A stretch of DNA of 7,077 nucleotides from JBHIDQ01 sp046760155 (GCA_046760155.1 JBHIDQ010000073.1:1-7077); one strand, 5' to 3'; shown: positions 1 to 5,872, numbered from the stretch's first letter. The notes: generated by a model not told the origin, from the sequence alone. Numbers and translations: made by a program.

Positions 1-59
1 AAGCCGAGCCTAAAAAGGCAAAGCGTAGCCGAAAAGCTAAAGAGCCTGTAACCGTGTAG
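1..59 (+). CDS. C-terminal tail of an unidentified Lys/Ala-rich protein (5' end outside window)
   Basis: In the frame starting at base 3 the sequence reads AEPKKAKRSRKAKEPVTV and ends at a TAG (57-59). A basic Lys/Arg/Ala tail like this is common at the C-termini of ribosomal proteins and other nucleic-acid-binding proteins, but 18 residues are not enough to name the family. A strong plus-strand intrinsic terminator begins 25 bp after the stop, which supports a real plus-strand gene ending here. The frame starting at base 1 is also open as far as a TAA at 49-51 and cannot be excluded. The basic, low-complexity composition makes the frame-3 reading more likely. Confidence 0.5.
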   Translation, partial: AEPKKAKRSRKAKEPVTV

Positions 60-84
60 AACGCTTGTAACTCACAAGACAATC

Positions 85-130
85 AAGGCAAAAGTGCTCC
101 TGATTGAAAGGGGTGCTTTTGCCTTTTTTG
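85..130 (+). terminator. Rho-independent terminator of the upstream plus-strand gene
   Basis: The left arm at 85-100 pairs with 110-125 as a 16-bp stem with three G-T wobbles. The loop is 9 nt (101-109). The right arm runs directly into six T's (124-129). It lies 25 bp downstream of the stop codon at 59, which is the expected position for the end of that transcript. Confidence 0.9.
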
Positions 131-141
131 TGTCCGTTTTC

Positions 142-175
142 GGGGGTAGCGGTTCCGCTACCCCCTATTTTTTAT
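142..175 (+). terminator. Second intrinsic terminator hairpin (back-up)
   Basis: GGGGGTAGCGG (142-152) is perfectly complementary to CCGCTACCCCC (155-165), a very GC-rich 11-bp stem. It is followed by TATTTTTTATT. It lies only 12 bp after the first terminator, so it probably acts as a tandem back-up stop for the same transcript. There is no matching T-run on the minus strand, so a bidirectional role is weakly supported. Confidence 0.8.
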
Positions 176-285
176 TCTCCAGCACCACCCCCTTGCCCTG
201 GCATCCCCAAAGGAAGGAATAATTATTCACCGCCCCAATAAACCGCCCAGAATTTGATTCTAGAGCGTCTCCCGCTATCAGCTAA
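176..285. other. Short intergenic stretch between terminators two and three
   Basis: I see no gene here. The only structure is a 12-bp perfect AT-rich palindrome, GAATAATTATTC (217-228). No clear -35/-10 pair was found in front of the third terminator. A minus-strand reading frame of about 38 codons ending at 165-167 has no ribosome binding site and runs into a terminator arm, so it is not called. Confidence 0.5.
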
Positions 286-329
286 AGGCTCTCCCAATGG
301 ACTGACCCCCTGGGGAGAGCCTCTTTTTG
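286..329 (+). terminator. Third intrinsic terminator, with no gene visible in front of it
   Basis: AGGCTCTCCC (286-295) pairs perfectly with GGGAGAGCCT (313-322) around a 17-nt loop. CTTTTTG follows immediately. The form is that of a plus-strand intrinsic terminator. The roughly 110 bp between it and the preceding hairpin contain no convincing ORF, so it may end a short non-coding transcript or be left over from a lost gene. Confidence 0.75.
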
Positions 330-637
330 TGCCCAATCACACATAACAAGCTATTGTTACCTGGATTATACAATTCAGACGTTTGTGATCTTAGCTGAAC
401 AAAATGCAATTTTGTTGCATCCAAGCGCTGTGCAAGAATATTATACGTTTAGCATACGCTTAATAAAACAAAGCTTGATTTCTTATGTCGCTGTTCGTTC
501 AGGCACGTACCTGGTACCGCTTACCAGCTAAGATTCACTGTCACTCGATCCTTCGGAACAATTCCCGAACTTTTGTGGAGAAGAAGAGCCTGATTCCAGC
601 CCTCCAGTAATCGCTGGTTTCTTACTCTCAGCGTGAG
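330..637. other. Intergenic region without a recognisable gene
   Basis: This 308-bp stretch has stops in all frames and no credible coding region. It contains overlapping inverted repeats at 398-420 and two weak hairpins: CTGGTA/TACCAG at 511-527 and TTCGG/CCGAA at 552-569. There is no tRNA cloverleaf and no transposon end that I can recognise. It presumably holds the promoter of the plus-strand ORF at 638. It could also contain the eroded edge of a lost gene, but nothing in it identifies one. Confidence 0.5.
398..444 (+). promoter_or_regulatory. Candidate promoter overlapped by an operator-like palindrome
   Basis: AACAAAAT (398-405) and ATTTTGTT (409-416) form an inverted repeat. An alternative one overlaps it: ATGCAA (404-409) and TTGCAT (415-420). 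The TTGCAT could serve as a -35 element, with TATTAT (439-444) as the -10 at 18-bp spacing. The -35 matches the consensus at only three positions. Overlap of a dyad with a promoter is typical of repressor control, but no regulator is encoded nearby and the start codon is almost 200 bp downstream. Confidence 0.2.
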
Positions 638-976
638 GTGTATGATAATGTGCCAATTCTGTTAACGAAGTGGGAGATGTTTAATCCAGCATATGTTGGC
701 GTAGCAATGATAGGACTTTTACATGGCTTTGAGCCTGGGCACGGTTGGCCAGTGGCCGTTCTGTATTCCTTGAGGAAAAGAAACGTTGTTGCTAGCGCAA
801 CTCTTGGTTCATCCTTTATTGGCATTGGTCATCTTGCATCATCGATAGCTGTTGTCGCCTACGTTCTACTCCGAGAGTGGCTGAATTTTGAAGCCCCGTG
901 GATAAACTATGTTGCAGCAGCTTTCCTGTTTGTTCTCGCTTTCAAATTGTTTCCAAATTATATCAGGATAACTTAG
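638..976 (+). pseudogene. Truncated NicO/RcnA-like metal transporter (N-terminal half only)
   Basis: The product is a hydrophobic 112-aa protein. Residues 16-35 contain LLHGFEPGHGWPVA, which resembles the first-helix His motif of NicO/RcnA/UreH-type nickel-cobalt transporters (H-x3-PGHG). A second segment (about 53-78) has GIGHLASS, matching the family's second conserved His. A third segment (about 88-105) ends at FKLF. Family members normally run to 200 residues or more, with a His-rich loop and a second set of helices. Here the frame stops after three helices, 13 bp from the convergent oxidoreductase gene, so the second half is missing. The start is uncertain: GTG at 638 has a GAGG-like sequence overlapping it, and an ATG at 677 lies just after GGGAG. 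It is most likely a broken gene. A stand-alone three-helix protein is the alternative. Confidence 0.5.
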
Positions 977-989
977 ATTCTATCCAGAA

Positions 990-2906
990 CTATATCTTCA
1001 AACCAACACGATAGCCCTCGGCAATAGCATCGCGTATTGATCTTGGTGCTACGCAATCTCCAATACAATAAGCTTCTGGTACCTTGCCTTTGATGCTCTC
1101 GTAAAGTTTCGTCTCTGGGATAGCCCCTGCCGCCAGAACCACGGTGTCAGCCTCAATTGTTTTCTTCTCCCCTTCCTTGGTAGTTACCACAACGCCGTTA
1201 AATGTAATTTCGTTGTAACTAACTTCCGGAAGCAAGGTAACGCCCTTTTCCAAAAGTCTACCCAAAAAGAAGGCTCTAAGGGTACGTCCCACCCCTGAAG
1301 CCATTTCAGAGCTCCTTCGTGTCACAGTGACTTTCTTTCCCTTTTCGGCGAGAAACTCCGCGGTCTCGCAGCCCACCACTTCTCCTCCAATGACAACAAC
1401 CCTATCACCTGTCTCAACCTTGCCTTCAAGAACTTCTCCCGCTTGGACGACATGAGCTGAATTCATACCAGGAATCTCGGGAACCAAAGGTTTTATCCCG
1501 GTGGCCAATACAACCACTTCAGGTTTAAATTCCTCAATCATAGTGGTCGTGGCCTCTTTGCCCAATTCGATCTCCACGCTGAGCTTCTTCAACTGTGTCT
1601 GAAGGTATATGATTAAGCGGGCAATTCGGTCCTTATGGGGTGGTATCGCTGCCTGGATTAACTGTCCTCCCAGTCTCAGTTTCTTTTCCCAGAGTGTTAC
1701 CTTGTGTCCTCTGAGCGCGGCCACCCTGGCGGCTTCCATACCCCCAGGACCACCGCCAACTACCAGCACTTTGCGGGGCTTCTTAGCTGGGAGGATCTTG
1801 TATTCCTCTTCCCTTCCCAGGGCGGCGTTTACATGACATTGAATGCCTGCCACGTTGGTGTGCACGTCGTCCCGACATCTAAAGCAGACTATGCACGGAG
1901 TAATGTCGTCTAGTCTGCCAGAGGCCACCTTACTGGGAAGCTCTGGGTCAGCCAGGAGCCCCTTGCCAATAGCGATAAGATCTGCTTTACCCTTTGCCAG
2001 AATGCTTTCGGCCGCTTCGGGGGTGATTCTACCTACGGCTATTACAGGCACGGTGACTACTTTCTTGATCCCTTCTGCCAAGTCCGCGATGATGGCCGGG
2101 GTAAATGTGGGAGAGGTCAAGACAACGGGAGCTCCGGGGCCACCAGCGCTTACATGGATAGCATCAGCACTAGCGTCTTGAGCCATTCGGGCAATCTCCT
2201 TGGCCTCCTCCAGAGATGTGCCTTCGTCTATTCCGTATTCCTTGCCGTTGATGCGACACCAGATGGGATAGTCCTTCCCTACCGCTTCTCTGGCAGCCTT
2301 GATGATTTCAATGAGGAACCTGGCTCGCCTTGGAACGTCGCCCCCGTAGTCATCCTGCCGCTTATTCGAGGTCCGCGACAGGAATTGATCAACGAGGAAA
2401 CCATGCGCTCCGTGGATTTCAACGCCGTCGAACCCGGCCCTGTCCGCTCTTAGTGCTGCCTCGGCAAAATAGGCCACGATTTCCGCTATCTCGTCCACCG
2501 TCAACTCTTTAGGTACCTCGCCTCCTGAGCTAGCCAGTGGTGAGGGAGCTAGAGGTTGCATCCCAGTCAGTGCCGATTTGGCTGTCCTGCCCCCATGGAA
2601 TAGTTGGATAGCTGCTTTGCTGCCGTGTTTATGAATAGTCTGGACCAGTTGGCTTAGGCCCGAAATACATGTGTCATCGCTGATGCTCAGCTGGTTCGGG
2701 AAAGACTTCCCGCGTAGATGAACATAGGGGGCTTCAACGATGATCAGCCCTGCTCCACCCCGAGCACGGGCCTCATAGTAGTTCTTGGTGCGCTCTGTGA
2801 CGTATCCTTCTTCGCTGCCATACCGGGTTAGCATAGCAGGCATCACTATCCGGTTTTTGAGCTCCATCTGCCCTATCCGAAAAGGTTCCAAGAGCAGTTT
2901 TCTCAT
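990..2906 (-). CDS. FMN/FAD/4Fe-4S NAD(P)H:flavin oxidoreductase (OYE-like; dienoyl-CoA reductase/TMADH family)
   Basis: This is a 638-aa cytoplasmic flavoenzyme. Residues 1-335 form an Old Yellow Enzyme-type FMN barrel (LLEPFRIG, NRIVMPAM, IQLFHGGR, NKRQDDYGGD at 181-190). The cluster cysteines are C338, C341, C344 and C357; the C-x2-C-x2-C-x12-C spacing is like trimethylamine dehydrogenase rather than E. coli FadH. An FAD Rossmann motif (VVGGGPGG, about 382-389) and a nucleotide-binding domain (VVIGGEVVGCE, about 504-514) follow. The catalytic pair is H165-x2-H168, but the usual proton-donor Tyr two residues on is Phe170. After the second dinucleotide strand, TRR replaces the usual acidic residue, hinting at NADP(H). 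I chose ATG 2906 because AAGGAGGG lies 4 nt upstream. An in-frame ATG at 2963 would add 19 non-family residues. Relatives reduce enoyl-CoA, enoates or bile-acid enones, or oxidise amines. The substrate here is unknown. Confidence 0.9.
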   Translation of the reverse strand: MRKLLLEPFRIGQMELKNRIVMPAMLTRYGSEEGYVTERTKNYYEARARGGAGLIIVEAPYVHLRGKSFPNQLSISDDTCISGLSQLVQTIHKHGSKAAIQLFHGGRTAKSALTGMQPLAPSPLASSGGEVPKELTVDEIAEIVAYFAEAALRADRAGFDGVEIHGAHGFLVDQFLSRTSNKRQDDYGGDVPRRARFLIEIIKAAREAVGKDYPIWCRINGKEYGIDEGTSLEEAKEIARMAQDASADAIHVSAGGPGAPVVLTSPTFTPAIIADLAEGIKKVVTVPVIAVGRITPEAAESILAKGKADLIAIGKGLLADPELPSKVASGRLDDITPCIVCFRCRDDVHTNVAGIQCHVNAALGREEEYKILPAKKPRKVLVVGGGPGGMEAARVAALRGHKVTLWEKKLRLGGQLIQAAIPPHKDRIARLIIYLQTQLKKLSVEIELGKEATTTMIEEFKPEVVVLATGIKPLVPEIPGMNSAHVVQAGEVLEGKVETGDRVVVIGGEVVGCETAEFLAEKGKKVTVTRRSSEMASGVGRTLRAFFLGRLLEKGVTLLPEVSYNEITFNGVVVTTKEGEKKTIEADTVVLAAGAIPETKLYESIKGKVPEAYCIGDCVAPRSIRDAIAEGYRVGLKI

Positions 2907-2910
2907 CTTG

Positions 2911-2918
2911 CCCTCCTT
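2911..2918 (-). promoter_or_regulatory. Ribosome binding site that decides the flavoenzyme start
   Basis: AAGGAGGG on the minus strand lies 4 nt before ATG 2906. The alternative ATG at 2961-2963 shares a base with the preceding stop codon (TAATG) and has no comparable Shine-Dalgarno sequence. Family alignment also begins at MRKLLLEPF, so the downstream start is preferred. Confidence 0.8.
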
Positions 2919-2962
2919 AATTTCTCGGCCGGTTTTCATAGCCCGGAACTTAAATAGAGTCA

Positions 2963-3163
2963 TTACTTAACCATCATGCCGGGCAGCCAAAGGATCAGGT
3001 CAGGAAAGGCTACAAACAGGCCAAGGCCAATGGCGATCAGCACAACGAACGGAATTACCCCGCGGATGATATCAGCCATAGTTACCCCCAACCCCGGGTC
3101 AGCGGCACCCAACTTGTCCTGCATCATATCAAACATTTCCTGTTCACTGGCAAAATTAACCAT
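2963..3163 (-). CDS. 66-aa orphan copy of the DctM C-terminal end
   Basis: Residues 18-65 match the last part of the DctM encoded at 3851-5191. By hand count, 39 of 48 residues and about 107 of 144 bases are identical. Shared blocks include ADIIRGVIPFV and VAFPDLILWLP. This segment is one transmembrane helix with a short tail. The first 17 residues (MVNFASEQEMF...) have no counterpart in DctM. AAGGAG lies 8 nt before the ATG, so it appears translatable. Its stop shares a base with an ATG in the next frame and lies 57 bp before the flavoenzyme start. Most differences at conserved codons are synonymous, so the stretch was under protein-level constraint for a long time. It is either the stump of a second dctM that once preceded the flavoenzyme or a retained small membrane protein. 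It cannot be a working permease by itself. Confidence 0.55.
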   Translation of the reverse strand: MVNFASEQEMFDMMQDKLGAADPGLGVTMADIIRGVIPFVVLIAIGLGLFVAFPDLILWLPGMMVK

Positions 3164-3405
3164 TTAGGTAACTCCTTTTCTCAGAATTCTAACTAACCAT
3201 ACTGCTCAATTATGAATTACGTCCTAAATATAACGCCTATACTTCAATCTTTTACCCGAGAATCATTACAAGTAACTTTTACAGCATTGCAAAGGGGGAC
3301 GCTTCGCAGAGTTTTCACCAGTTAGTATCTGGTTGGAGTTAACCTAAAAAGCTCCTATTTCGTTTCTTTTCCCGACATCCCTGAGGCTAACTACATTGTT
3401 CTAGT
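3164..3405. other. 242-bp gap between the cupin and the DctM-tail ORF
   Basis: No gene is visible on either strand. No intrinsic terminator follows the cupin; only a weak 5-bp hairpin (ACCAG/CTGGT, 3317-3333) is present. On the minus strand TTGCAA (3292-3287) and TGTAAT (3270-3265), 16 bp apart, could be a promoter for the downstream pair, leaving a leader of about 100 nt. The match is modest. The stretch shows no DctM-like translation in the frames I checked, so the rest of a second dctM is not preserved here. Confidence 0.4.
3265..3292 (-). promoter_or_regulatory. Weak candidate promoter for the DctM-tail ORF and flavoenzyme
   Basis: TTGCAA and TGTAAT are separated by 16 bp on the minus strand. 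Four of six and five of six bases match the sigma-70 consensus hexamers. It lies in the only sizeable gap of the cupin-to-flavoenzyme segment, where a second transcription start would make sense. AT-rich DNA gives such matches by chance. Confidence 0.22.
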
Positions 3406-3804
3406 CTAGGTTTTCCTTCCTAAGGCCTCATTTAGTTTTGCTACGAGGTCCTCTCGTGGCGGTGAAAAAACATCGATGGCCTGGCAACCTTTATCAGAAA
3501 TATATGCTCCGTGTTCTGCGTTCGAGGGCATGTGGATAACATCACCTTTCTTAAGGTGATATAACTTTCCCTCAATCATTTGGTCGCATTCACCATCTAC
3601 AACTATCATGAGCTGTTCCGATTCATGGCGGTGAGGCGAAGTGGTAATATTTGGACTCATGGTGATGAAGCTGACGGTGATGTTTTTAACCGAAACAAGG
3701 TGGCTGGTTGCACTGGGAAACAGTTCTACAGGGGGAACATCAGGGTAGTGGACAACCCGTTTGTTGAATTCTTCCTGGCTAGCATAAGGCTCCTTCCTTT
3801 CCAT
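3406..3804 (-). CDS. Single-domain cupin, KdgF-like
   Basis: This 132-aa protein has one double-stranded beta-helix domain. Cupin motif 1 is at about 57-72 (PHRHESEQLMIVVDGE), with H58, H60 and probably Q64 as metal ligands. Motif 2 is at about 87-99 (GDVIHMPSNAEHG), with H98 as the fourth ligand. The ending DVFSPPRED (111-119) resembles KdgF-type cupins, which open and ketonise unsaturated uronates from pectin or alginate. Other metal-binding cupins share the same core, so the reaction is not certain. The protein has no signal peptide and is cytoplasmic. ATG 3804 has AAGGAGGT 6 nt upstream and is preferred to the TTG just before it. The gene begins 46 bp after dctM on the same strand, which suggests co-transcription. 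A small-molecule isomerase role on the imported compound is an inference. Confidence 0.8.
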   Translation of the reverse strand: MERKEPYASQEEFNKRVVHYPDVPPVELFPSATSHLVSVKNITVSFITMSPNITTSPHRHESEQLMIVVDGECDQMIEGKLYHLKKGDVIHMPSNAEHGAYISDKGCQAIDVFSPPREDLVAKLNEALGRKT

Positions 3805-3850
3805 CAAATAACCTCCTTGACTAGATTTTTCAACCTGGGCAACTGCTTCG

Positions 3851-5191
3851 TTAAAACTTTATCATCTGATGGGGTAACCAGAGGATTAAGTCAGGAAAAG
3901 CCACCAACAGGCCAAGGCCAACCATGATGAGGATAACAAATGGAATTACCCCCCGAATTATGTCCGCCGTAGTCACCCCTAGCTTTGGGTCAGCCGCACC
4001 ACGGAGAAAGAATATGGCGTAAGCGAAAGGAGGCGTCATAAAGGACATCTGAAGATTAACGCAAATCATCATGGCAAACCAGAGTTCGTCAAATCCCAGG
4101 GCAGGAGCCAGGGGCGAAATTATGGGCACCATGATGAAGATGATGCCTATCCAATCGATAAACATTCCCAGGATGAAAATGACAAACATGATGACGACAA
4201 AGGCACCCCAGCGCCCACCGGGAGAAGCCAGAACCAGGTCCTTGACTACGTCTCCACCACCCAAGCCGAGAAAGATACCGGTGAACATGAAACCACATAC
4301 GGCAACGAACATTACCTTACTGATGACTCTCAGTGTCTGGAAGGCGGTATCCTTGAGGGCGGTAAAGCTAAGCCTGCGGTAAGCGGCAGCCAAAAGTATG
4401 GTGGCAAAGGCACCCACCGCGGCAGCTTCCGTGGGAGGTGCTACCCCCGCAAAAATACTGCCCAGCACCGCCAGGACAAGTATCACTGGCGGCACCAGCG
4501 AGGTAAAAAGCATAATTGTTTTTTTAAGAAAGGGGACAGCTCTTTCCTCGGGAGGCACTGCCGGCGCTATCTCTGGTTGAAGCAAACAGTGGATAGCAAT
4601 ATAGCTACAGTACAGACCAGAAAGGATTAGGCCGGGGACAAAGGCGGCCATAAACAGCTTTCCCACCGAAATCCAGGCCATTGGTCCATAAAGAACCAGC
4701 ATAATACTGGGTGGAATAAGGATACCTAGAGTGCCGCCGGCACAAACTGCACCACTGGCCAAAGCTTTGCCATAGCCTCGTTTTATCATGGCGGGAAGGG
4801 CAACAAGTGCCAGCATGGTGACCGAGGCACCAATAATGCCGACGCAGGCAGCCAAGATAGTGCCGATTAATACGGTGGTTATCGCCAGTCCACCCCTGAA
4901 TCCGCCCAACCACAGGTATAAGGCGTCATACAATCTTTCGGCAATTCCCGAGCGTTCCAGCATAAGCCCCATAAAAATAAACAGAGGACCGGCTAAAATA
5001 ATATAGCTTCGTGCCAAATCGTACATGCGTGAGTAGAATAAGCCGGTCACCTGCGTTCCCCCCCAGGTAAAGTAGCCAACGATTAAGGCGATGCCAGCGA
5101 TAGCGGGAGCCAAGGGGAAACCACTCAAGACCCCGACTAGGACACCGGCGAACATTATGATAGTGATAGTCTCCGGACTTAAATCAATCAT
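3851..5191 (-). CDS. dctM: TRAP transporter large permease (DctM)
   Basis: This 446-aa integral membrane protein is the ion-coupled translocation subunit of a TRAP transporter and has full length for the family. About 12 hydrophobic segments are visible. Family signatures include AGPLFIFMGLMLERSG (67-82), GASVTMLALVALP (121-133), GGTLGILIPPS (152-162), APPTEAAAVGAF (251-262), FIDWIGIIFIMVPI (344-357) and MTPPFAYAIFFLRG (385-398). The two repeats with GxxxxxPP- and PPTE-type turns correspond to the substrate and sodium sites known in this family. The ATG overlaps the end of dctQ by 8 nt (ATGATTGA), and its Shine-Dalgarno sequence is only a weak AGGA, so translation is probably coupled to dctQ. 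The C-terminal 48 residues are echoed in the small ORF at 2963-3163. Confidence 0.96.
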   Translation of the reverse strand: MIDLSPETITIIMFAGVLVGVLSGFPLAPAIAGIALIVGYFTWGGTQVTGLFYSRMYDLARSYIILAGPLFIFMGLMLERSGIAERLYDALYLWLGGFRGGLAITTVLIGTILAACVGIIGASVTMLALVALPAMIKRGYGKALASGAVCAGGTLGILIPPSIMLVLYGPMAWISVGKLFMAAFVPGLILSGLYCSYIAIHCLLQPEIAPAVPPEERAVPFLKKTIMLFTSLVPPVILVLAVLGSIFAGVAPPTEAAAVGAFATILLAAAYRRLSFTALKDTAFQTLRVISKVMFVAVCGFMFTGIFLGLGGGDVVKDLVLASPGGRWGAFVVIMFVIFILGMFIDWIGIIFIMVPIISPLAPALGFDELWFAMMICVNLQMSFMTPPFAYAIFFLRGAADPKLGVTTADIIRGVIPFVILIMVGLGLLVAFPDLILWLPHQMIKF

Positions 5192-5693
5192 AAGCTTTGT
5201 TCCTGACTAGTAGATAGAAGTCACGAATTAAGTGAGCCACAACTTGAAGGGCGAACAGAAATAATCCTATCACCACTACGGTTCGGAAGGGGCCGGCTGG
5301 TGGATACCAGAAAGTCTCCGACAATACCTCGCCAATTTTCCAGGCGCGCACCGCGTAGAAAATTGAACTATCTAGCAGTACATATAGTAACGGGAGAAAA
5401 AATAATAAAGTACCAATGATGTCAATGATTACCTGCCCTCTAGGCGAAAGGTGCACATAAAAGACATCGACTCGGATATGCTCGCGAAGCCGATGGACGT
5501 AACACCAGCCCATAACATAGATACTGGCACCGAGCATGACGGCAGTTTCATAGGCCCATACCGTGGCGCCACCAAATACGTATCTCTCGACAACATCAAA
5601 GACGAGCACAAAAACCAGGGCTACCGCGAACCAACTTATTGTCTTGGCTGTCCAATCACTGATTGAGTCAATGACCCGTAATGTTTTTCTCAT
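5184..5693 (-). CDS. dctQ: TRAP transporter small permease (DctQ)
   Basis: This 169-aa protein has four predicted membrane helices (about 18-36, 50-67, 87-108 and 136-157), the usual layout and length of DctQ. The WAYETAVMLGA segment (46-56) and the basic REHIRVDVF loop (70-78) fit the conserved 'W..E' and 'H..vD' features of the family. DctQ partners DctM in the membrane and helps dock the substrate-loaded receptor. The start ATG at 5693 has only a poor Shine-Dalgarno sequence (TTGAG), and no other start is suitably placed. It lies 179 bp downstream of dctP and overlaps dctM by 8 nt. The pairing with the TakP-like receptor suggests the branch often annotated for mannitol/chloroaromatics or 2-oxoacids; that naming is not proof of substrate. 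Confidence 0.93.
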   Translation of the reverse strand: MRKTLRVIDSISDWTAKTISWFAVALVFVLVFDVVERYVFGGATVWAYETAVMLGASIYVMGWCYVHRLREHIRVDVFYVHLSPRGQVIIDIIGTLLFFLPLLYVLLDSSIFYAVRAWKIGEVLSETFWYPPAGPFRTVVVIGLFLFALQVVAHLIRDFYLLVRNKAYD

Positions 5694-5734
5694 AACTCAA
5701 ATAGGCACTGGCAAAGCACTAAAGAATCAGGAAA

Positions 5735-5763
5735 ATTATACATATTTAAGCCCAGAAATTAAA
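5735..5763 (-). promoter_or_regulatory. Candidate internal promoter for dctQM
   Basis: A perfect TATAAT lies at 5740-5735 on the minus strand. TTTAAT (5763-5758) lies 17 bp upstream as a poor -35 (three of six matches). Transcription would begin about 35 nt before the dctQ ATG. The perfect -10 in the middle of a long intercistronic gap is suggestive, but AT-rich spacers produce such sites by chance. Confidence 0.3.
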
Positions 5764-5826
5764 GTCCTCCAAATTCCCACTGAACCATGGTAATCCTGTT
5801 TCTCATGGTTTTCATAAGTTATAGTC

Positions 5827-5862
5827 ACCCCCGCTTCGAGAGAATTCTCTCGAAGCGGGGGT
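5827..5862. repeat. Perfect 36-bp palindrome just after dctP
   Basis: The two 18-nt halves are exact reverse complements, centred on GAATTC, starting ACCCCCGCTTCG and ending CGAAGCGGGGGT. In dctP mRNA it would form a very stable stem (16 bp with an AATT loop) 10 nt after the stop codon. No U-run follows on either strand, so it is not a standard intrinsic terminator. The likely role is to protect the 3' end of dctP mRNA or to cause partial termination. Either would give more receptor than permease, as intercistronic hairpins do in other binding-protein operons. A protein-binding dyad is the alternative. Confidence 0.85.
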
Positions 5863-5872
5863 AAACCTGGTG

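Larger units (their letters stand above)
5694..5872. other. Spacer between dctP and dctQ with a palindrome and a promoter-like site
   Basis: This 179-bp spacer is unusually long for a TRAP operon. It holds a perfect palindrome (5827-5862), a -10-like TATAAT (5740-5735 on the minus strand), and two very short minus-strand reading frames of 18 and 17 codons in the same frame. The second of these ends with an ATGA overlap on the dctQ start. No full gene is present. Confidence 0.6.

Noticed and set aside
165..278. Minus-strand frame of about 38 codons ending in NKK, between the terminators
   Set aside because: It starts only at a GTG without a ribosome binding site, ends inside the arm of a terminator hairpin, and matches no known family.
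541..637. Possible tRNA or IS end in the AT/GC-mixed stretch before 638
   Set aside because: No cloverleaf, T-loop consensus, CCA end or terminal inverted repeat pair could be built; only 4-5-bp hairpins are present.
1609..2512. Several plus-strand open frames of 60-112 codons opposite the flavoenzyme gene
   Set aside because: They lie entirely within a strongly supported gene, have no family motifs and no suitable ribosome binding sites. They are antisense shadows.
2907..2963. N-terminal extension of the flavoenzyme from ATG 2963
   Set aside because: The 19 extra residues do not look like the family. The downstream ATG has an excellent ribosome binding site and matches the usual start.
3301..3360. 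Possible terminator after the cupin gene
   Set aside because: The best hairpin has a 5-bp stem with a 7-nt loop and no T-run on the minus strand. Read-through cannot be excluded.
4089..4298. Minus-strand alternative-frame ORF inside dctM (69 codons)
   Set aside because: It is out of frame with a full-length TRAP permease, rich in His/Arg/Cys with no recognisable motif, and typical of a shadow of hydrophobic coding sequence.
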